Source: Desarmillaria ectypa
Lineage: Eukaryota > Basidiomycota > Agaricomycetes > Agaricales > Physalacriaceae
Assembly (NCBI GenBank): GCA_030407005.1
Contig: JAUDYN010000003.1
Coordinates: forward strand, 2,728,001 to 2,792,000
Direction of reading: 5' to 3'
Length of the DNA stretch: 64,000 nt
The position numbers were made by a program, and so were the translations under genes. This document shows, piece after piece, positions 10,621-23,076 of the stretch; position 1 is the stretch's first letter, and each line of letters begins with the position of its first letter. Below the pieces are notes generated by a model. It was not told where the DNA came from. It saw nothing but the letters and a program-made list of their open reading frames with translations, and did no database searches.

Positions 10621-12522
10621 TTCTAACTTTGATACTTTTACATATTGCTCAGGATTCTATGCTGGGCTGAGATAGACCCAGCTCCAATATATTTCATCTT
10701 CACAGTACTTGTGGCAAGACTATCCCCTGGATACCCTAATCTCTCAGCCATACCCTCTTCCTGATTTGCCACCAACAAGCTGGATCTGACAACCAGGCTT
10801 CTACTTATATCAGGGCAAAAGCCTTCTGTTTGCAGGCATGGGAGAAGACCCTGGGACAAGTTCAGCTCCTGTAGAAGCATCACAGTTGCTGGCAGAAGAA
10901 CAGTTATAGATGGTCAGAGAATAACTGGCCTAGAAGGAATGATGGATCGAGAAGATCCATCAAGAACTTGAAGAAGCAGAGACTGCAAGGGATCTCCATG
11001 CTAATATTTGGCAGTTTCCTAATAAAGGAAAATAACTAGAGCATGGAAGACCAGTAGAATCCCTGCATGCACTATCTGCATGATCAGATTGATTCTCTAT
11101 TCCTTGACTCCCCCTAGGACAGGCTCCCCTGGATCCATATCCCAACCCTGTTGGGAATGCATCTGACAATGCACTATATCTGAGCATCAAGCCTATACTC
11201 ATACAGCCTCCAAAGCCATTTAAGGAAGATCATGATGATATTGAATGATTCATCAGTGATTGCATTGCATACTTCAAGGTATTTCAGCATTATTTCCAAT
11301 TGCTATCTCACCTTGTTCTGTTTGCAATATCACACTTCAAAGGACCCACTAAAGATTGGTGAGTTTATAAGAGGCCAGAATATTGGGTGGAGGAAAGTCT
11401 TGATGGAACTGTCATGCACTTCTAATACCCAAACTGGGAAGAATTTGTGGACTTAGTCACTCATCAATTCTGAGATCCCATGATTGAGTGTTACAATTTT
11501 TCCATTTTTCCTTATCTAATTGCAACATCTTATCATCATCCCATCTCACATTGCTCATCCATCGATAACTCCATTGATATACTCATGCTGTCACTATGAT
11601 ACAATCCTCTTTCCACCATAATACAACCCTCTTTTTATCACCCAACCATAAACACATGATTCATGCATGAATATACACACACAGTACTATAGTTAAACCT
11701 CAGTTTTCAGTATATAAGTAGCATATTCTCTATGTATGTTCTCCATCTTGTGACTAAACTTAATCTCATATACTCTTCCACACTCTTCTAAAGATCTATG
11801 CAGCACTCTTACTATAGGTGATTGTCCAAACATGAGACAGCCCAAGAGTTACTCTTGATCCTAAGATCATGTGAGAACAAAGTCCTAACATTGAGGAAAT
11901 CTATAAAAAACAAATGTTTGACCTGCATATGGGAATGCAGCTAGCTTCTCACTACTTCCAGAAGTTGGAAGAAAAGGCCAAATTAGCAGGTTGAAGAGCA
12001 GATGAAAACAAATGTGGCATAATGGTGAAGGCTGTCTGAATAGGAGTATCTTCCTCCTATACAATCTTCATCTCAAATATGGGGGTCAATATTCCCCGCA
12101 TGTATCCTGAGTGGAAAGAATGTATCCTCTGAATGTACAAGAAACATCAACACAAGTGAGTCTTTGATCAGACCTTGGGCATATCCTATGAAAGCCAGAA
12201 GAAGGACAACTGACCGATCTAACAACAACACCCCAGCAGCAAACTAATCACTGGGGCAACAAGTTTGACAGCCTTGAAACAGACAGCCAATGTGAGTCTC
12301 AGTCAGGATATCATGATGGGAAGATGGACAACCTATAGTGAGTAAGGACAGCCCATAGAAGTAGACTGATGCAAGGCAGAAGAAAGATGCTTCCACTGCA
12401 ATGAGAAAGGATACATGGCAAAGAATTGTCTCAAGAAAAAAGACTTCAGAGACATCTGGTCAATCATGGTCCCCAAGGAAGAAGAGAAGAGCAAATTGAA
12501 GATAAAGAAGGTAAAAGGCTAG
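10600..12522 (+). pseudogene. gag of element A (capsid and zinc knuckle), split by solo LTR Z
   Basis: The capsid-like part reads ALYLSIKPILIQPPKPF and then HYFQLLSHLVLFAISHFKGP near 11180-11355, ending HQF.DPMIEE at 11489. After the solo LTR it continues at 11891 with KKQMFDLHMGMQLASHYFQK. The zinc knuckle near 12396-12440 reads CFHCNEKGYMAKNC, with Tyr where the CCHC motif needs His, consistent with C-to-T decay. The frame ends in TAG at 12520-12522. Several internal TGA/TAG codons are present. Confidence 0.75.
11489..11890 (+). mobile_element. Solo LTR Z inserted in gag of element A
   Basis: A 402-bp LTR starting TGTTACAATTTTTCC and ending AGTCCTAACA, flanked by the duplication TTGAG (11484-11488 and 11891-11895). 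Removing it restores the gag frame (DPMIEE). It resembles the LTR of element F at 40577. It carries TATATAAG followed 34 nt later by a primer-like ATCTTGTGACTAA. Confidence 0.88.
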
Positions 12523-12554
12523 GTCACCAAGGGCTCAATTCCCCTTGTGTGACC
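12512..12554 (+). other. gag/pol junction of element A: -1 slip site, stop and hairpin
   Basis: Gag reads GTA AAA GGC TAG. A -1 slip on AAA, preceded by A, would enter the open pol frame K-R-L-G-H-Q-G. A hairpin follows at 12522-12554: GGTCACCAAGGG pairs with CCCTTGTGTGACC with one bulge and an 8-9 nt loop. The same arrangement occurs in elements B and E. Confidence 0.6.
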
Positions 12555-15500
12555 AAGAACTTACATAGTGTGTTTCTCATTTCTGCTGGTCAGACTTATA
12601 TATCATCTGTAGGACATGTTTTAAATATGCACATTCAAGATACCCTTTTTTCTCAAACTTCAGACACACTGAAAGAATCAAAAACTCTGAATCAATATGA
12701 TGCACTAACCAAATGTGAGGACACAACTATAGAATGCTCTTGGGCCTCTAAAGTCAAAAGTCCTAGCACCCCTATTTAAGGAGTCAAGTCCTGCTTTGCC
12801 AGGGCCTGTGGAGGAAGAGACTAGCAGCTACCCAAGCCAAATAATGCTAGGACCCATCAATAACATTGAACAGATGGGCATTTTTCATATCACTGACCCA
12901 GGGTCCCAGAATGGGCTGCTTATTATAAAGGAAAAAGAGAGTGCTGAACCGTTAGCACCAATGACTCTAGCCAACTCTGCTAGCCTTAAGTGTTCATTCA
13001 CCATAAAGACTGATGCCTTCAAAATGGATTGCTCAGCTCCTCAAACCCCATTGAAGGGCAGTGACATTCCATCAGATGATCAGAAAGCCAAAGAACAGGC
13101 AGAACCCACTAGCACCCAGGCAGTAAAAAAGGGGCAGAAGGTAACCATAGTGGAAGTACTGAATGAAGAAGATGACATGACATTCCTTCATTGGAAGGAA
13201 CTGCAGATGAACATAAAGGAAATCCCATTTCCCAAAACCAAAGTCTGCCCTAACAAGGGGGTACTGAATGATATCTGGTATAAGCCATTTAGGATGGACT
13301 GGACACTATATGCTGTCCAAACTGCCAAGACCATGGCTGCTGCCAAAGTCATGCTATCCATATGGGTACACCCCAAACAATGTGGAGAAATCACCAACAA
13401 GCTTATAACAAGCTTGCAGACTGGAGAAAAGGATGCTTGAGAATGCCTTTATGAACTCCAAGAATCAATTCGATATATCTGAGACACTAAAAGTTCTGGA
13501 AGGGACTTCATGATTAATATATGACTTGCCCCATGTACAGGAAAGAAGAATCTTGTCATCTAAGGCCTACTTGATAGCAGCTGTATGGGTAGCTCAATCA
13601 ACTGATCCTATGTTCTGCAACATGAACTGGATACCCAATGCACTGCCATTCTCATTCCTGTCTATAACACTGATGAAACCCACAATAAAGCAGGTGATAT
13701 CACTGAGTTCATTGAACTCTGAATGACTATTGGCAGTCATACTGAATGAATTGACTTTGTGGTCACCAATTTAGATTCCAAAAACATCTATTTGGGATAT
13801 GACTGGCTGAAATGCTATAATCCAGTCATCAATTGAAAGACTGAGAAGATGATTTTTGGACATTGCCAATGCATTAAGAACCCTCTCTCCCTCCCTGATA
13901 CAGATGAGGAAGACTAATGGGATGAAGAGTTAGAGGATGGGGAAACTATTCTGGCTGTCAATATGCAGGAGAAACTGATAATCAGAGCAGTACACTATGC
14001 CAATGATCTAGCCACTGCAGCTCATGCAGAAAAACTCAAAGAGACATTTGAGGAGCTTGTACCTCCTCAATACCAGGGCTTCCATGATCTATTCTTCAAA
14101 GAAAGCTTTGATGAGCTACCTGATCATAAACTGTGAGATCATGCTATTAAATTGACCCCCAATGCCAAATCCACCTTGGACTGCAAGGTTTATCCCCTAA
14201 ATTGAACTGAACAAGAGCAACTGGACAAGTTTCTTGATGAGAACTTAAGCTCTGGATGTATTCAACTGTTGAAATCCCTGTTTGCATCTCCATTCTTTTT
14301 TGTAAAAAAGAAAGATGGCTCCATCTGTTCTATCCAGGATTATTGAAAGCTAAACAAATTGACCATTAAAAATCATTATCCACTTTTGCTAATCTTAGAA
14401 CTGATTGACAAGCTACAGGGCACCAAATACTTTTCAAAATTAGATGTCCAGTGAGGATACAACAATGTTCGAATTCAAGAAGAGGATGAGGAGAAGGCTG
14501 CATTCTGCACTAACTGTGGACTATTTGAACTAACAGTCATGTTCTTTGAGTTGACTAATTCCCCAGCAACGTTCCAATGGATGATAAACAACATCTTCTG
14601 GAATCTCATTGTGGGAGGAAAAGTTATTATTTACCTAGATAACATCTTGATCTTCACCAAAACCCTGAAAGAACATTGACAAGTTGTCAAACAAGTATTA
14701 CAATGATTGTGAAAGAACAAGCTATTTTTCAAAGTGAAAAAATGTGAGTTTAAAGTGTTAGAAATGGAATACCTAGAGGTTATCATTAGTGAAGATGCTA
14801 TCTGAATGGATCCAGTCAAGATGGCCAGAATAGCAGAGTGGCTGATGCTGATGAAGAAAAAAGAGTTGCAATCCTTTTTAGAATTCACAAACTTTTATCA
14901 CAAATTTATATGTGACTACTCAAAAATCATCTGACCATTAACCCAGTTAACTGGGAATGTGGAGTAGAAATGGGGAGAGGAACAGGAATGAGCATTCATA
15001 CAGCTCAAATTCCAAATGACTGCCAATGTTGTCCTAGTGATCCTATCTGATGATAGGAAGTTCAGGATTGAAGCTGACACCAGTGACAGAGCTATAGGAG
15101 CAGTACTCAGCCAATGCCAGGATAACAAGTGAAGACCAGTTGCATTTATGTCTAAAACATTAACTGCTATGGAATGCAATTATGAGATCTATGATAAGAA
15201 ATTGCTAGCCATCATGCTGGCTCTCAAGGAATGGCAACATTACTTAATGGGCACCAAAGAGGAAATTGAAATCTGGACAGATTATTAGAACCTCCAGTAC
15301 TTCCAAAAACCACAGAAGTTAAACTGGCAGCAAGTGCAATGGGTAATGGAGTTAGCTGAATATCACTTTGTCCTACAGCACAAGTCCAGAGTAGCAAATC
15401 AAAAAGCTGATTTGCTCAGCCAATGAGATGATTATGATTAAAGAAAAGGTGATAATCATGATGTGATGGTCCTCACTCCAGAGCATTTTTGGGCACTCAT

Positions 15501-17215
15501 TCTGCCTAACCAGGACAAGCAACAAGAGAGGATTCAAGATGTTACCAGGCAGAAGGATCAGTGGAATCATGGAATCTCCAATTCTCTGGATCATGAATGA
15601 GATATCACCCAAGCTCAAGGAATCCTATACTATAATGGATGCATCTACATTCCCCAAGATGAGAGCTTATGGGGTGAAATCATTGCCTGCCACTATGACC
15701 ATATCATGGCAGGATATTCTGGTATCACAAAAATGACTGAACTTGTTCTTCAAGAATATTAGTGGTCAAAACTGAAAAAGAACATAGAACAATATGTCAA
15801 AGAATGCAAAGTGTGCCAGTGTACCAAAAGCAGTACACAGGCCAAGGCTGCTTCTCTTTATTCAAACATCATTCTCACTTTCCCTTGGACACACATTTTG
15901 GTTGATATGATAACCAGACTTTCTGAATCCAATGGCTATGATGCATTACTAGTCATAGTAGACCAGTTTTCTAAAGCAATTATACCAGTCACATGCCATG
16001 AAGAACTTTCAGCTGAGAGATGGGCTCAAATTCTCTGAGATCATGTCTATGCTAAACATGGGATGCCACAAGTGATTATCTCTGATCATGGATCTCAATT
16101 CATTTCAACATTCATGAAGGAATTATATCAAATGTTAAACATATCCTTCAATGCATCCACTGCATATCATCCCCAGACTGATAGACTAGGCAGAACAGAT
16201 TAATCAAGAAATTGAGAAATACCTCTGCATATTCATCAACCACTGACAAGATGACTGGAGCAAATGGTTACCTATTGTGGAATTTGCTCATAACAATTGT
16301 ATACACTCAGCCACTAGCAAGAGCCCTTTCATGATCCTATATGGCTGGAACCTCTGATTAATCCCTAATTCTGTTTGAGAAACCCCATTTGCCAACTCAG
16401 CCATCATAGAATTCACTGAAACTATGATGCAAGTCCATAAAGAGGTACAAGAAGCACTAGAAAAAAGCAGCCATGCAGATGAAAAGGCAGTATGACAAAG
16501 AGAAACAAGTAGTGCAGGACTACAAAATCAAAGATAAGGTTTGGTTAGACATCACCAACCTTCATCTTCCATGACCAAAAAAGAAACTCAATGATAAATG
16601 AACAGGACCATTCGAAATTCTCAAAAAAGTTGGGGCAGCAGTATATAAGTTGAAACTGTCATCACATTGGAAGATTCATCCCTGATTTAACAAAAAGCTA
16701 TTGACACCCTATGTACCACCCATATTTCCTAATCAACAACAGCTGCCACTGCTGCCTCCTGATCTTATTGATGAACAGGAAGAATATAAAATCAAAGAAG
16801 TACTAGACTCATGCACCTGTTGAGTCCATGCAAAGAGGGGACAACTATCAAAAATAGTCACAGACTATCTTGTCAAATGAAAGGGATAGACCTGGGAGCA
16901 TAATTCATGGGTCAGAGAAACAGAGATGACAAATATATAGGAAGCAATCACCAAATATGAAAAAACCATACAACAAGAGTGAGTGGTGGACATCACCAAA
17001 ATTATAACACTAGAAAAAATGATGATTGCCATACTTGACCATGAGTATTTGGACAACAGAGACATAGCTTACCTGATGCAATGAAAGGATGGAATCAAAC
17101 AATGGATAAAAAACCCAGATGAAAACCAATGGAAATCACTAATAGATGCATACTGGATCACCCAAGTATCATCTCAATATAACACCCCCAAAGAAGAACC
17201 TTCACAGTCAGGATG
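12515..17215 (+). pseudogene. pol of element A (protease, RT, RNase H, integrase, chromodomain), broken
   Basis: From 5' to 3' it holds a conserved pre-protease block (KPFRMDWTLYAVQTAK, near 13280-13340), a decayed protease, reverse transcriptase (near 14200-14900) with YLDN in place of YxDD at 14633-14644, RNase H (near 15050-15350), integrase with VIISDHGSQF near 16075, and a C-terminal chromodomain (near 16800-16950). A second chromo-like block (AILDHEY...DIAYL) follows near 17020-17150. Many TGA/TAG codons at positions where relatives have Arg or Trp break the frame. Function is lost. Confidence 0.8.
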
Positions 17216-17223
17216 ACTGCTTT

Positions 17224-17236
17224 AACAAGGGGGTAA
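17224..17236 (+). other. Polypurine tract of element A
   Basis: AACAAGGGGGTAA directly precedes the 3' LTR. The same tract (AACAAGAGGGTAA or AACAAGGGGGTAA) precedes the 3' LTRs of B, D and F. Confidence 0.75.
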
Positions 17237-17589
17237 TGTTATGATTTTTCTATTTCTTCAATCTTATCCTCTATCTAATCATTATTGCATGCTTCACTCT
17301 TCTCACATCCATCAATTATCCACAGTGATTGCCTACTGTACATGCTGCTGATATTCCATTTACACATGCAAACCATATGGACATGTCTATACTTAGCTTC
17401 TTATTCATGTATATAAGCAGATAGTTCACATTGTATGTTTGCTATCTTTCAACTAAAGCTTACTTTCATACCACACTTCCTCCATAAGATCCCAAGACTA
17501 TAGTCATATCCATAAGGGTGACTGTCTGAACATGAGGCAGCCCTTAGAATTATGCATGTCCAAAGATTATATGGAATGTGGGTGTAACA
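17237..17589 (+). repeat. 3' LTR of element A
   Basis: The partner of 9176-9529, starting TGTTATGATTTTTC and ending GGTGTAACA, followed by the duplicated GTTGG. The differences I saw between the two LTRs are mostly C/T and G/A exchanges. Confidence 0.9.
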
Positions 17590-17629
17590 GTTGGTAACAA
17601 TGAGGTGACCAGTTTGTGATTGGTGATTG
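17590..17629 (-). repeat. C-family LTR, minus orientation, continuation
   Basis: This resumes the LTR broken at 9175 (GTTGGTAACAA...GTGATTGGTGATTG), matching the minus strand of the LTR at 43092. It is cut off at 17629 by the D-type LTR. Confidence 0.65.
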
Positions 17630-17784
17630 TGTTAGATGTATGTTCCATATGATCTGCAGACATGCATTATCCTTCAGGCTGTCTCACATTCAGACAATCA
17701 CTCTTAGGAAATGGCTATGGTCTTCTGATCTTGTAGAGAGTATGTGGTATAGAAATTAACTTTAGTTGAAAGATAGAGATATAC
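17630..17784 (-). repeat. 3' LTR of element D, left part (split by element B)
   Basis: It starts TGTTAGATGTATG and resembles the LTR at 41741 (TCTGCAGACA..., TTCAGACAATCAC). Element B interrupts it at TATAC; the rest is at 26172-26400. Confidence 0.7.
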
Positions 17785-18201
17785 TGTTAGGTACTGACTT
17801 AGTCACGTGACTTGGGACATCAGCTGTTCTCTAGGGGCTGTTACACATTCAAACAATTACCCAAGTAGAGAGTTAAGCATGGTCTTCAGTGTGTGAGAGT
17901 AAGAGGTTTATGATTAAAGTTTAGTCAAAAGATGGAGTACAACTGTGAAGTTTACTCTACTTATATACTGTTTTTACAGTGTTATATATAGATGAAACGG
18001 TAGAGTCCATGCTTGAACGGTGTTGAAGGGGAATGGTCTAGAAGGATCATTGGTCCAATAGAGAGCATCTAGGGTGACAGATGATAAGAATGAGGGTAAG
18101 GTTTGGCGAGTGGATGGATACGAGTCGGAATCGCTTGGTGATTAGATGGATGAGTCATGATGATGACTCAGATAAGATTAGATAATGGAAAAATCATAAC
18201 A
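17785..18201 (-). repeat. 3' LTR of element B
   Basis: On the plus strand it reads TGTTAGGTACTGAC... to AAAAATCATAACA, and is next to the complement of the polypurine tract (TTACCCTCTTGTTAAAG). Confidence 0.92.
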
Positions 18202-18209
18202 TTACCCTC

Positions 18210-21200
18210 TTGTTAAAGCAGTCATCCTGACTGCTAAGGCTCTTCTTCTGGGGTGTTGAACTGTGTTTTGATTTGACTGATCCAGTACTGATCAATCAGG
18301 TTTTTCCATAGTTTTTCATCCAGATTAATGATCCACTTGGTATATCCATCTCTTCGTTTGGTGAGATAGGCTATGTCACCATGTTCCGAGTATTTGTGGT
18401 CTAAGATCTTGATCACTGTTTTATCCTTGGTTATAATTTTTGGAGTGTATAGGGTGCGGTTTATGTTGGCCTCATACTCTTGGATCACTTTCAATGTGTT
18501 CATCATCTTGTTTTCTCGAACCCATGAATTGTGTTCTCAGGTCCACCCTTTTCATTTGACCAGGTAGTCCATAACTTCCCTAGATGGTTGTCCTCTTTTT
18601 GAGCATACTTTTTGAGTGCACAAGTCCAGAACTTCTTCTATTTCATATTCTTCCTGGCCATCGATGAGGTCTGGAGGAGGAGGCAGCAGTTGTTGCTGAT
18701 TGGGGAATGAGAGTATGGTGTAGGGAGTCAATAGTTTCTCATTAAAATGGGGATGAATCTTCCAGTGAGATGGCAGCTTCAACTTGTATGCTGCTGCTCC
18801 TGACTTTTTGACAATTTCAAATGGTCCTGTTCATTTGTCGTTGAGTTTCTTCTTTGGTCGAGGAAGATGGGGGTTGGCAGTGTCAAGCCAGACCTTGTCA
18901 CCAATTTGATACTCTCATGGAGACTGTTTTTGTTTGTTGTATTGTGCCTTCATTTGTGCCACTGCCTTTTCCAAGGCATCATGTACTTTCTTATGGACCT
19001 TGGCCATTGTCTCAGTGAAATCAACAGCTGTGGGATTCGCAAAGCTGGTTTTCTGGATTGACTCTGGTATGAGTCAAGGATTACATCTATATAGGACCAT
19101 GAATGGACTCTTGCCCATGGCTGAGTGGGTTCGGTTATTGTGGGCGAACTCAGCAAGGGGTAACCATGCAACCCAATCCATTTGCCAATGATTGACAAAG
19201 ATTGAGAGATACTTTTCAACCTCTTGATTAACTCTCTTGGTCTGTCTGTCTGTCTGGGGATGATATGCCATTGACGCATTCTGCATGATGTTCAACATTC
19301 AGTACAACTCTTTCATAAATGTTGATACAAATTGTGGTCCTCAGTTGGATATGACCATTTGTGGCATCCCATGTTTTACATATACATGGTTGCAAAGCAT
19401 CAATGCCCATCCTTCAGTGGATAACTCCTCGTTACATGGAATGAGGATTATGTTCTTTGAGAATCGATCTACAATGATGAGTAGAGCATTGAATCCTTCT
19501 GACTCAGGAAGTCCAGTGATCATGTCAATGGAAATATGTGTTCATGGAGTGTCATGGATGGCATTTGGATGAAGAGGCACAGCCTTGGCCTGCATGTCAC
19601 TCTTCATTCATTGACAAGTCTTGTATCCCCTGATATAGGATTCAACATCTTTTTTCATTTTTGGCCACCAATACTCGCAGAAAATGAGTTCTTTGGTTTT
19701 AGCAATTCCTGGATGTATGGTCGTGATATGGTCGTGGTGTTGAGCAATAATTTCACCCCAGAGTGAAGGATCCTGAGGAATATAAATTTGCCCATCATAC
19801 TACAAGAGTTCATCTTCTTGGGTAATCCCCCATTCATGGTTAAGGGATTTCTTGATCCCGTGATCCCACTGGCTCTTCTGTCATGTCGCGTCTCTTATAC
19901 GCATGGTTCGTTCTTCAGCGGTGGGCAATATTAGTGCCTGGAAATGTTCAGGGGAAAGGACAATGACATCTTGGTTGTCTTCCTTTCCCTGATCATGATC
20001 GTCTCATTGGCTGAGAAGATCTGCCTTCTGGTTGGCAGTTCCAGCTTTATGTTGAAGGACGAAGTGGTACTTGGCCAATTCTGTGACCCACCAAGCTTGT
20101 CATCAGTTTAGCTTCTGTGATTTCCAGAAGTACTGGAGGTTTTGGTGATCCATCCAGATTTCAATAGTCTCCTTGGTGCCCATAAGATAGTGGCACCATT
20201 CTTCCAGAGCTAGCATGATTGCTAGCAATTCTTTGTTGTAGATCTCATAATTATGCTCAGTGACTGTTAGCACTTTTGACATGAAGACAATGGGCCTCCA
20301 TTTACCATTCTGTTCTTGGCTCAGAACAGCGCCGATGGCTCCATCACTGGCATCAGCTTCTACTCAGAATTTTCCATTGTCTGAGGAAATTGTTAGAACT
20401 ATCTTCATTGTCATCAACTTTTTGAGTTGAGAAAATGCCTGCTCTTGATCTGATTCCCATGTCCAGTCTACTTTGCCAGTTAGCTGAGTAAGAGGATGCA
20501 CTATCTTGGAGTAGTCCCAAATGAACTTTTGATAGAAGTTCATGAATCCTAGGAAAGATTGGAGTTCCTTCTTTTTCATGGGAGTGGGCCATTCTGCTAT
20601 TCCAGCGATCTTGACTGGATCCATGTGGATAGCATCTTTGCTGATGATAACTCCAAGGTATTCAGTTTCTAATACTTTGAATTCGCATTTCTCCACTTTG
20701 AGGAACAACTTGTTCTCTTGGAGATGTTGGAGTACTTGTTGAACAATGATTTGGTGTTCAGACAAGGATTTCATAAAGATGAGAATATCATTGAGGTAAA
20801 TGGTGACTTTTCCTCCAGCAATTAAATCCTTGAATATGTTGTTCATCATCCACTGGAACATAGTGGGTGAATTTGTAAGGCCAAAGAACATAACTGTTGG
20901 CTCAAAGAGGCCTTGGTTAGTCCTAAATGCAGCCTTTTCTTCATCTCCATCTCGGATATGTACATCGTTATATTCCCAGCAGACATCCAGTTTAGAGAAG
21001 TACTTTGCTCCACGTAACTTATCAATAAGTTCAGAGATCAGGGGAAGGGGATAATGATTCTTGATTGTCATTTCATTCAGTTTGTGATAATCCTGAATGG
21101 GTCGGAGTGAGCTATCCTTTTTCTTGATGAAGAAGAAAGGAGAGATGAATGGAGATTTTGAGAGATGGATTCATCCCGAGTCTAAGTTCTCATTGAGGAA

Positions 21201-23075
21201 CTTGTCGAGTTGCTCTTGCTCATTTCGATTGAGCAGGTAGACTTTACAGTCTAGCATGGATTTCACATTGGGGACTAGCTCGATGGCATGATCCCAAGGT
21301 CTTCATTCGGGTAAATCATCAAAGCTTTCTTTTGAGAATAAATCTCTAAAGCTTTGGTACTGAGGAGGCACGAGCTCCTCAAATGTCTGTTTCAGTTTCT
21401 TAGCATTTGCTGCTGCCACTAGTTCATTTACATGATGGACTGCTCAGAGAATGATTTCTTCTTGCATATTGATGGCAAGAATACTTTTGCCTTCTTTCAA
21501 TTCCTCATCCCATCGGTCTTCTTTATCTGCATCAGGTAACATGAAAGGAGTTTTGATGCAATGGCATCATCCAAACATCATGGTTCCTGCTTTCCAGTTG
21601 ACAAAAGGATTATGGTGTTTAAGCCAGTCATGGCCCAAGTACACGGTCTTGGAACCCAAGTCAGTGACCACAAGGTCAATTTGTTTGCTGTGGTCTCCAA
21701 TAGTCATTCGGAGTTCCACAAATTCAGTGACGTTGCCTGCCTTGTTGCAGGTTCCATCTGCATTGTAGACTGGAATCAGGGCGGCAGCTTTTTGGGTGTC
21801 CAACTGATGTTGTTGGACATATGTTCAGTTGATAGAGCTGCCTGTACAGCCACTATCCAACAATGCTCAGGTTGTCAACATCTGCTTTCCCATACAAGGA
21901 GAGAGCTGGATATCCACCAAGAAGTCTTGTCCTGAGCTTTTGGTTCTATGGATATAATAGATCAGTTTGTGGAGTTTGTAGAGCTGCTCACGTGCAAGGC
22001 CCTCTCCAGTTCTTAAGCTTTGAATAAGCTCATCATCTATCTCTCCAAGTCATTTGAGATAAACCCAAATGGAAAGAACTGCTTTGGTGGCTGCCAAGTT
22101 CTTGGAGCTGCAAACTGCATGCAGAGTCCAGTTGATCTCAAATGGTCTGTACCATTGGTGATCATGTGCTTCTCTTTCAGGCAAGACTTTGATGTTCAGT
22201 ACCCCCTTGTTAGGCAGGATTTCAGGTTCAGTGCTTTCCAATTGGGCAAGACTTTGAGTGTCGGAGTACTGGCTTTGGACTGGCTGGCTTGCCATAGTCT
22301 AAAGGCAGTGTCATCTTCCTTGTCAGGTACTTCAATGATGGTGGTAGTTCTACTGGCATGCCCCCTCTTTACTGCCTGGGTGCTAGCAGCTTCCCCCTGT
22401 TTTTTGGCTGTAGTTTGCTCAGGAACTTGCCAGGCCTTGGGAGGAGTCTGGTTTCAGCTTGAGGCATTCGAGGTTCCACTTCTACTAGCCATTGTGGCAG
22501 AGTACTGAGCTTTTGCGGCTGGGGTGAATCTCATCAGCATTGCCATCAGCTGCACTACTGGCTGGTCTCCCACTGGTCTGGCTAGCACATGACCCTGCTC
22601 CTGACCCTGGTGAAGGATGCTCTCCTGGTCCCCCACTGACTCTGGCAAGGCTGTTGGACTTGTCCCTCCACTCAAGAAGGACACTGAGGTGTTCAGACTT
22701 CTGGGAGGCCCAAAGGAGTCTCACCTACTACCCTCTGCCCATCACTGATTGCTTAGTGGCATATCCAGTGAGCTGAGCTCATTGGACTTTGTGGCAGTGC
22801 CAGCACCACCTGACAAGTCCTGCACCTCATTGGGGGCTTGGGAATTGTCACTACAGATACTCGTGTCAGCTTCTTTAAGGAGGATGACATACCTATTTGT
22901 TGTCAATTCTTTAGTTGTCTTTAGCTTCAGAGTCTGTGAAGTCATAGAATATATATTTATATTTTCCGGAAATTGTCTATATTTGTAGTAATTAGTCCAA
23001 CCCATGGAAACTGAGGACTCACCTTGAGGCTTGGTTGAGCAAGGGGAATCGAACCCTTGTCAACCTAGTCTTTTG
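18210..23075 (-). pseudogene. pol of element B (protease to double chromo module)
   Basis: In transcript order: pre-protease region (22742-23005 and 22050-22295), protease with LLDSGCTGSS near 21835-21870, RT (20364-21250), RNase H (KELLAIMLALEEW near 20190-20250), integrase (about 18800-19860) and chromodomain (about 18480-18660; YEIEEVLD and DYLVKWKGW). A second chromo-like module follows near 18235-18430 (VIKILDHKY...IAYLTKRRDG...WIINLDE). The RT box is YLND (20784-20798) and the integrase box is ISN-stop-GPQF, each with Asn for the catalytic Asp. Scattered TGA codons and at least one frame change between 22300 and 22740 break it. Confidence 0.85.
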
Positions 23076-23076
23076 C
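23033..23076 (-). other. gag/pol junction of element B: -1 slip site, stop and hairpin
   Basis: On the minus strand gag reads GCA AAA GAC TAG. The -1 frame (AAA AGA CTA GGT) leads into pol apart from one TGA. The hairpin GGTTGACAAGGG...CCCTTGCTCAACC (23033-23065) has the same shape as in element A, with changed but still pairing outer bases. Confidence 0.6.

Larger units (their letters stand above)
9176..17589 (+). mobile_element. Element A: complete Ty3/gypsy chromovirus, decayed
   Basis: An 8.4 kb LTR retrotransposon with both LTRs (9176-9529 and 17237-17589) and a 5-bp target duplication, GTTGG, at 9171-9175 and 17590-17594. Internal order is self-primer PBS, an upstream ORF with a hydrophobic segment, gag with zinc knuckle, -1 junction with hairpin, protease, reverse transcriptase, RNase H, integrase, chromodomain and second chromo-like module, then a polypurine tract. 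Many TGA and TAG codons interrupt the frames. A solo LTR (Z) sits inside gag. Element A itself lies inside an older C-type LTR. Confidence 0.9.

Noticed and set aside
23033..23065. A tRNA gene suggested by GGTTCGATTCC
   Set aside because: There are no D-arm, anticodon arm or acceptor pairing around it; the same position in two other elements forms a gag/pol hairpin, which explains it better.
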